The notes under the pieces were generated by a model that saw only the letters and a list, made by a program, of their open reading frames with translations, searched no databases and had not been told where the DNA came from. 64,000 nt of DNA from Ananas comosus (taxonomy: Eukaryota; Streptophyta; Magnoliopsida; Poales; Bromeliaceae), in the NCBI RefSeq assembly GCF_001540865.1, contig NC_033629.1, positions 1,573,490 to 1,637,489 of the forward strand, read 5' to 3'. Both the position numbers and the translations under genes were made by a program. Positions 63,852-64,000 of this stretch are shown in pieces (position 1 is the first letter of the stretch; each line of letters starts with the position of its first letter).

Positions 63852-64000
63852 CTTGAACAAGGTTTAAAAGATTATTTCACAGGAGGAAAGAAAAAAAAGT
63901 GTTATTAGATTCATTTTTCAGCTGCAGAAATGGAATTGCAGTGTATATGAGTGAAAATTCAAAGACAAAGCCGCGGTATCATGACAACTTTACATGAGAA

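Overview
This window is nuclear DNA of a flowering plant, most likely a monocot. The genes have many short exons with GT-AG introns. One gene (the patatin-like gene near 47 kb) starts with a very GC-rich first exon in an otherwise AT-rich sequence, as is common in monocots. Intergenic DNA is full of small DNA transposon relics (MITEs), (TA)n and (GA)n/(CT)n tracts and SINE-like copies. The repeat style would fit a Poales genome such as pineapple, but that species guess is weak and unverified.

I rebuilt eight protein genes by joining exons at splice sites, keeping the reading frame across every junction. From left to right: (1) the 5' part of an LSD1-type zinc-finger gene on the minus strand, cut by the left edge (54-1745); (2) a complete organellar RecA recombinase, + strand, 13 exons, 416 aa (2590-6830); (3) actin-related protein 7, + strand, 7 exons, 363 aa (8008-12965); (4) a mitochondrial-type DEAD-box RNA helicase, minus, 7 exons, 662 aa (29467-33547); (5) a renalase-like FAD oxidoreductase, + strand, 9 exons, 374 aa (34578-38606); (6) a group III patatin-like protein, minus, 3 exons, 518 aa (45723-47613); (7) an ARV1-type lipid homeostasis protein, minus, 9 exons, 254 aa (53388-56523); (8) plastid histidinol dehydrogenase, minus, 13 coding exons, 517 aa (57670-61553). 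A possible last pair of exons of a ninth gene lies at the right edge (63682-63851, minus). A MIR160 hairpin lies at 24845-24940.

The stretch from 13 kb to 28 kb has no intact protein gene. It holds a Helitron-like element carrying a gene fragment (about 17.2-18.4 kb), a 1.08-kb tandem duplication (18.67-20.79 kb), a cluster of related MITEs whose ends carry palindromes (20.8-22.5 kb), MIR160, and further repeats. The 38.6-45.7 kb and 47.6-53.2 kb intervals are also repeat-rich and gene-free. The genes are unrelated housekeeping functions (DNA repair, chromatin, RNA helicase, lipid metabolism, histidine synthesis) and do not form a cluster. Shared features are CT-rich simple repeats in the sense strand just before several start codons, and MITEs at gene margins and in introns. 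No new multi-gene system was found. The most unusual signals are in the mobile DNA and at the ARV1 stop codon.
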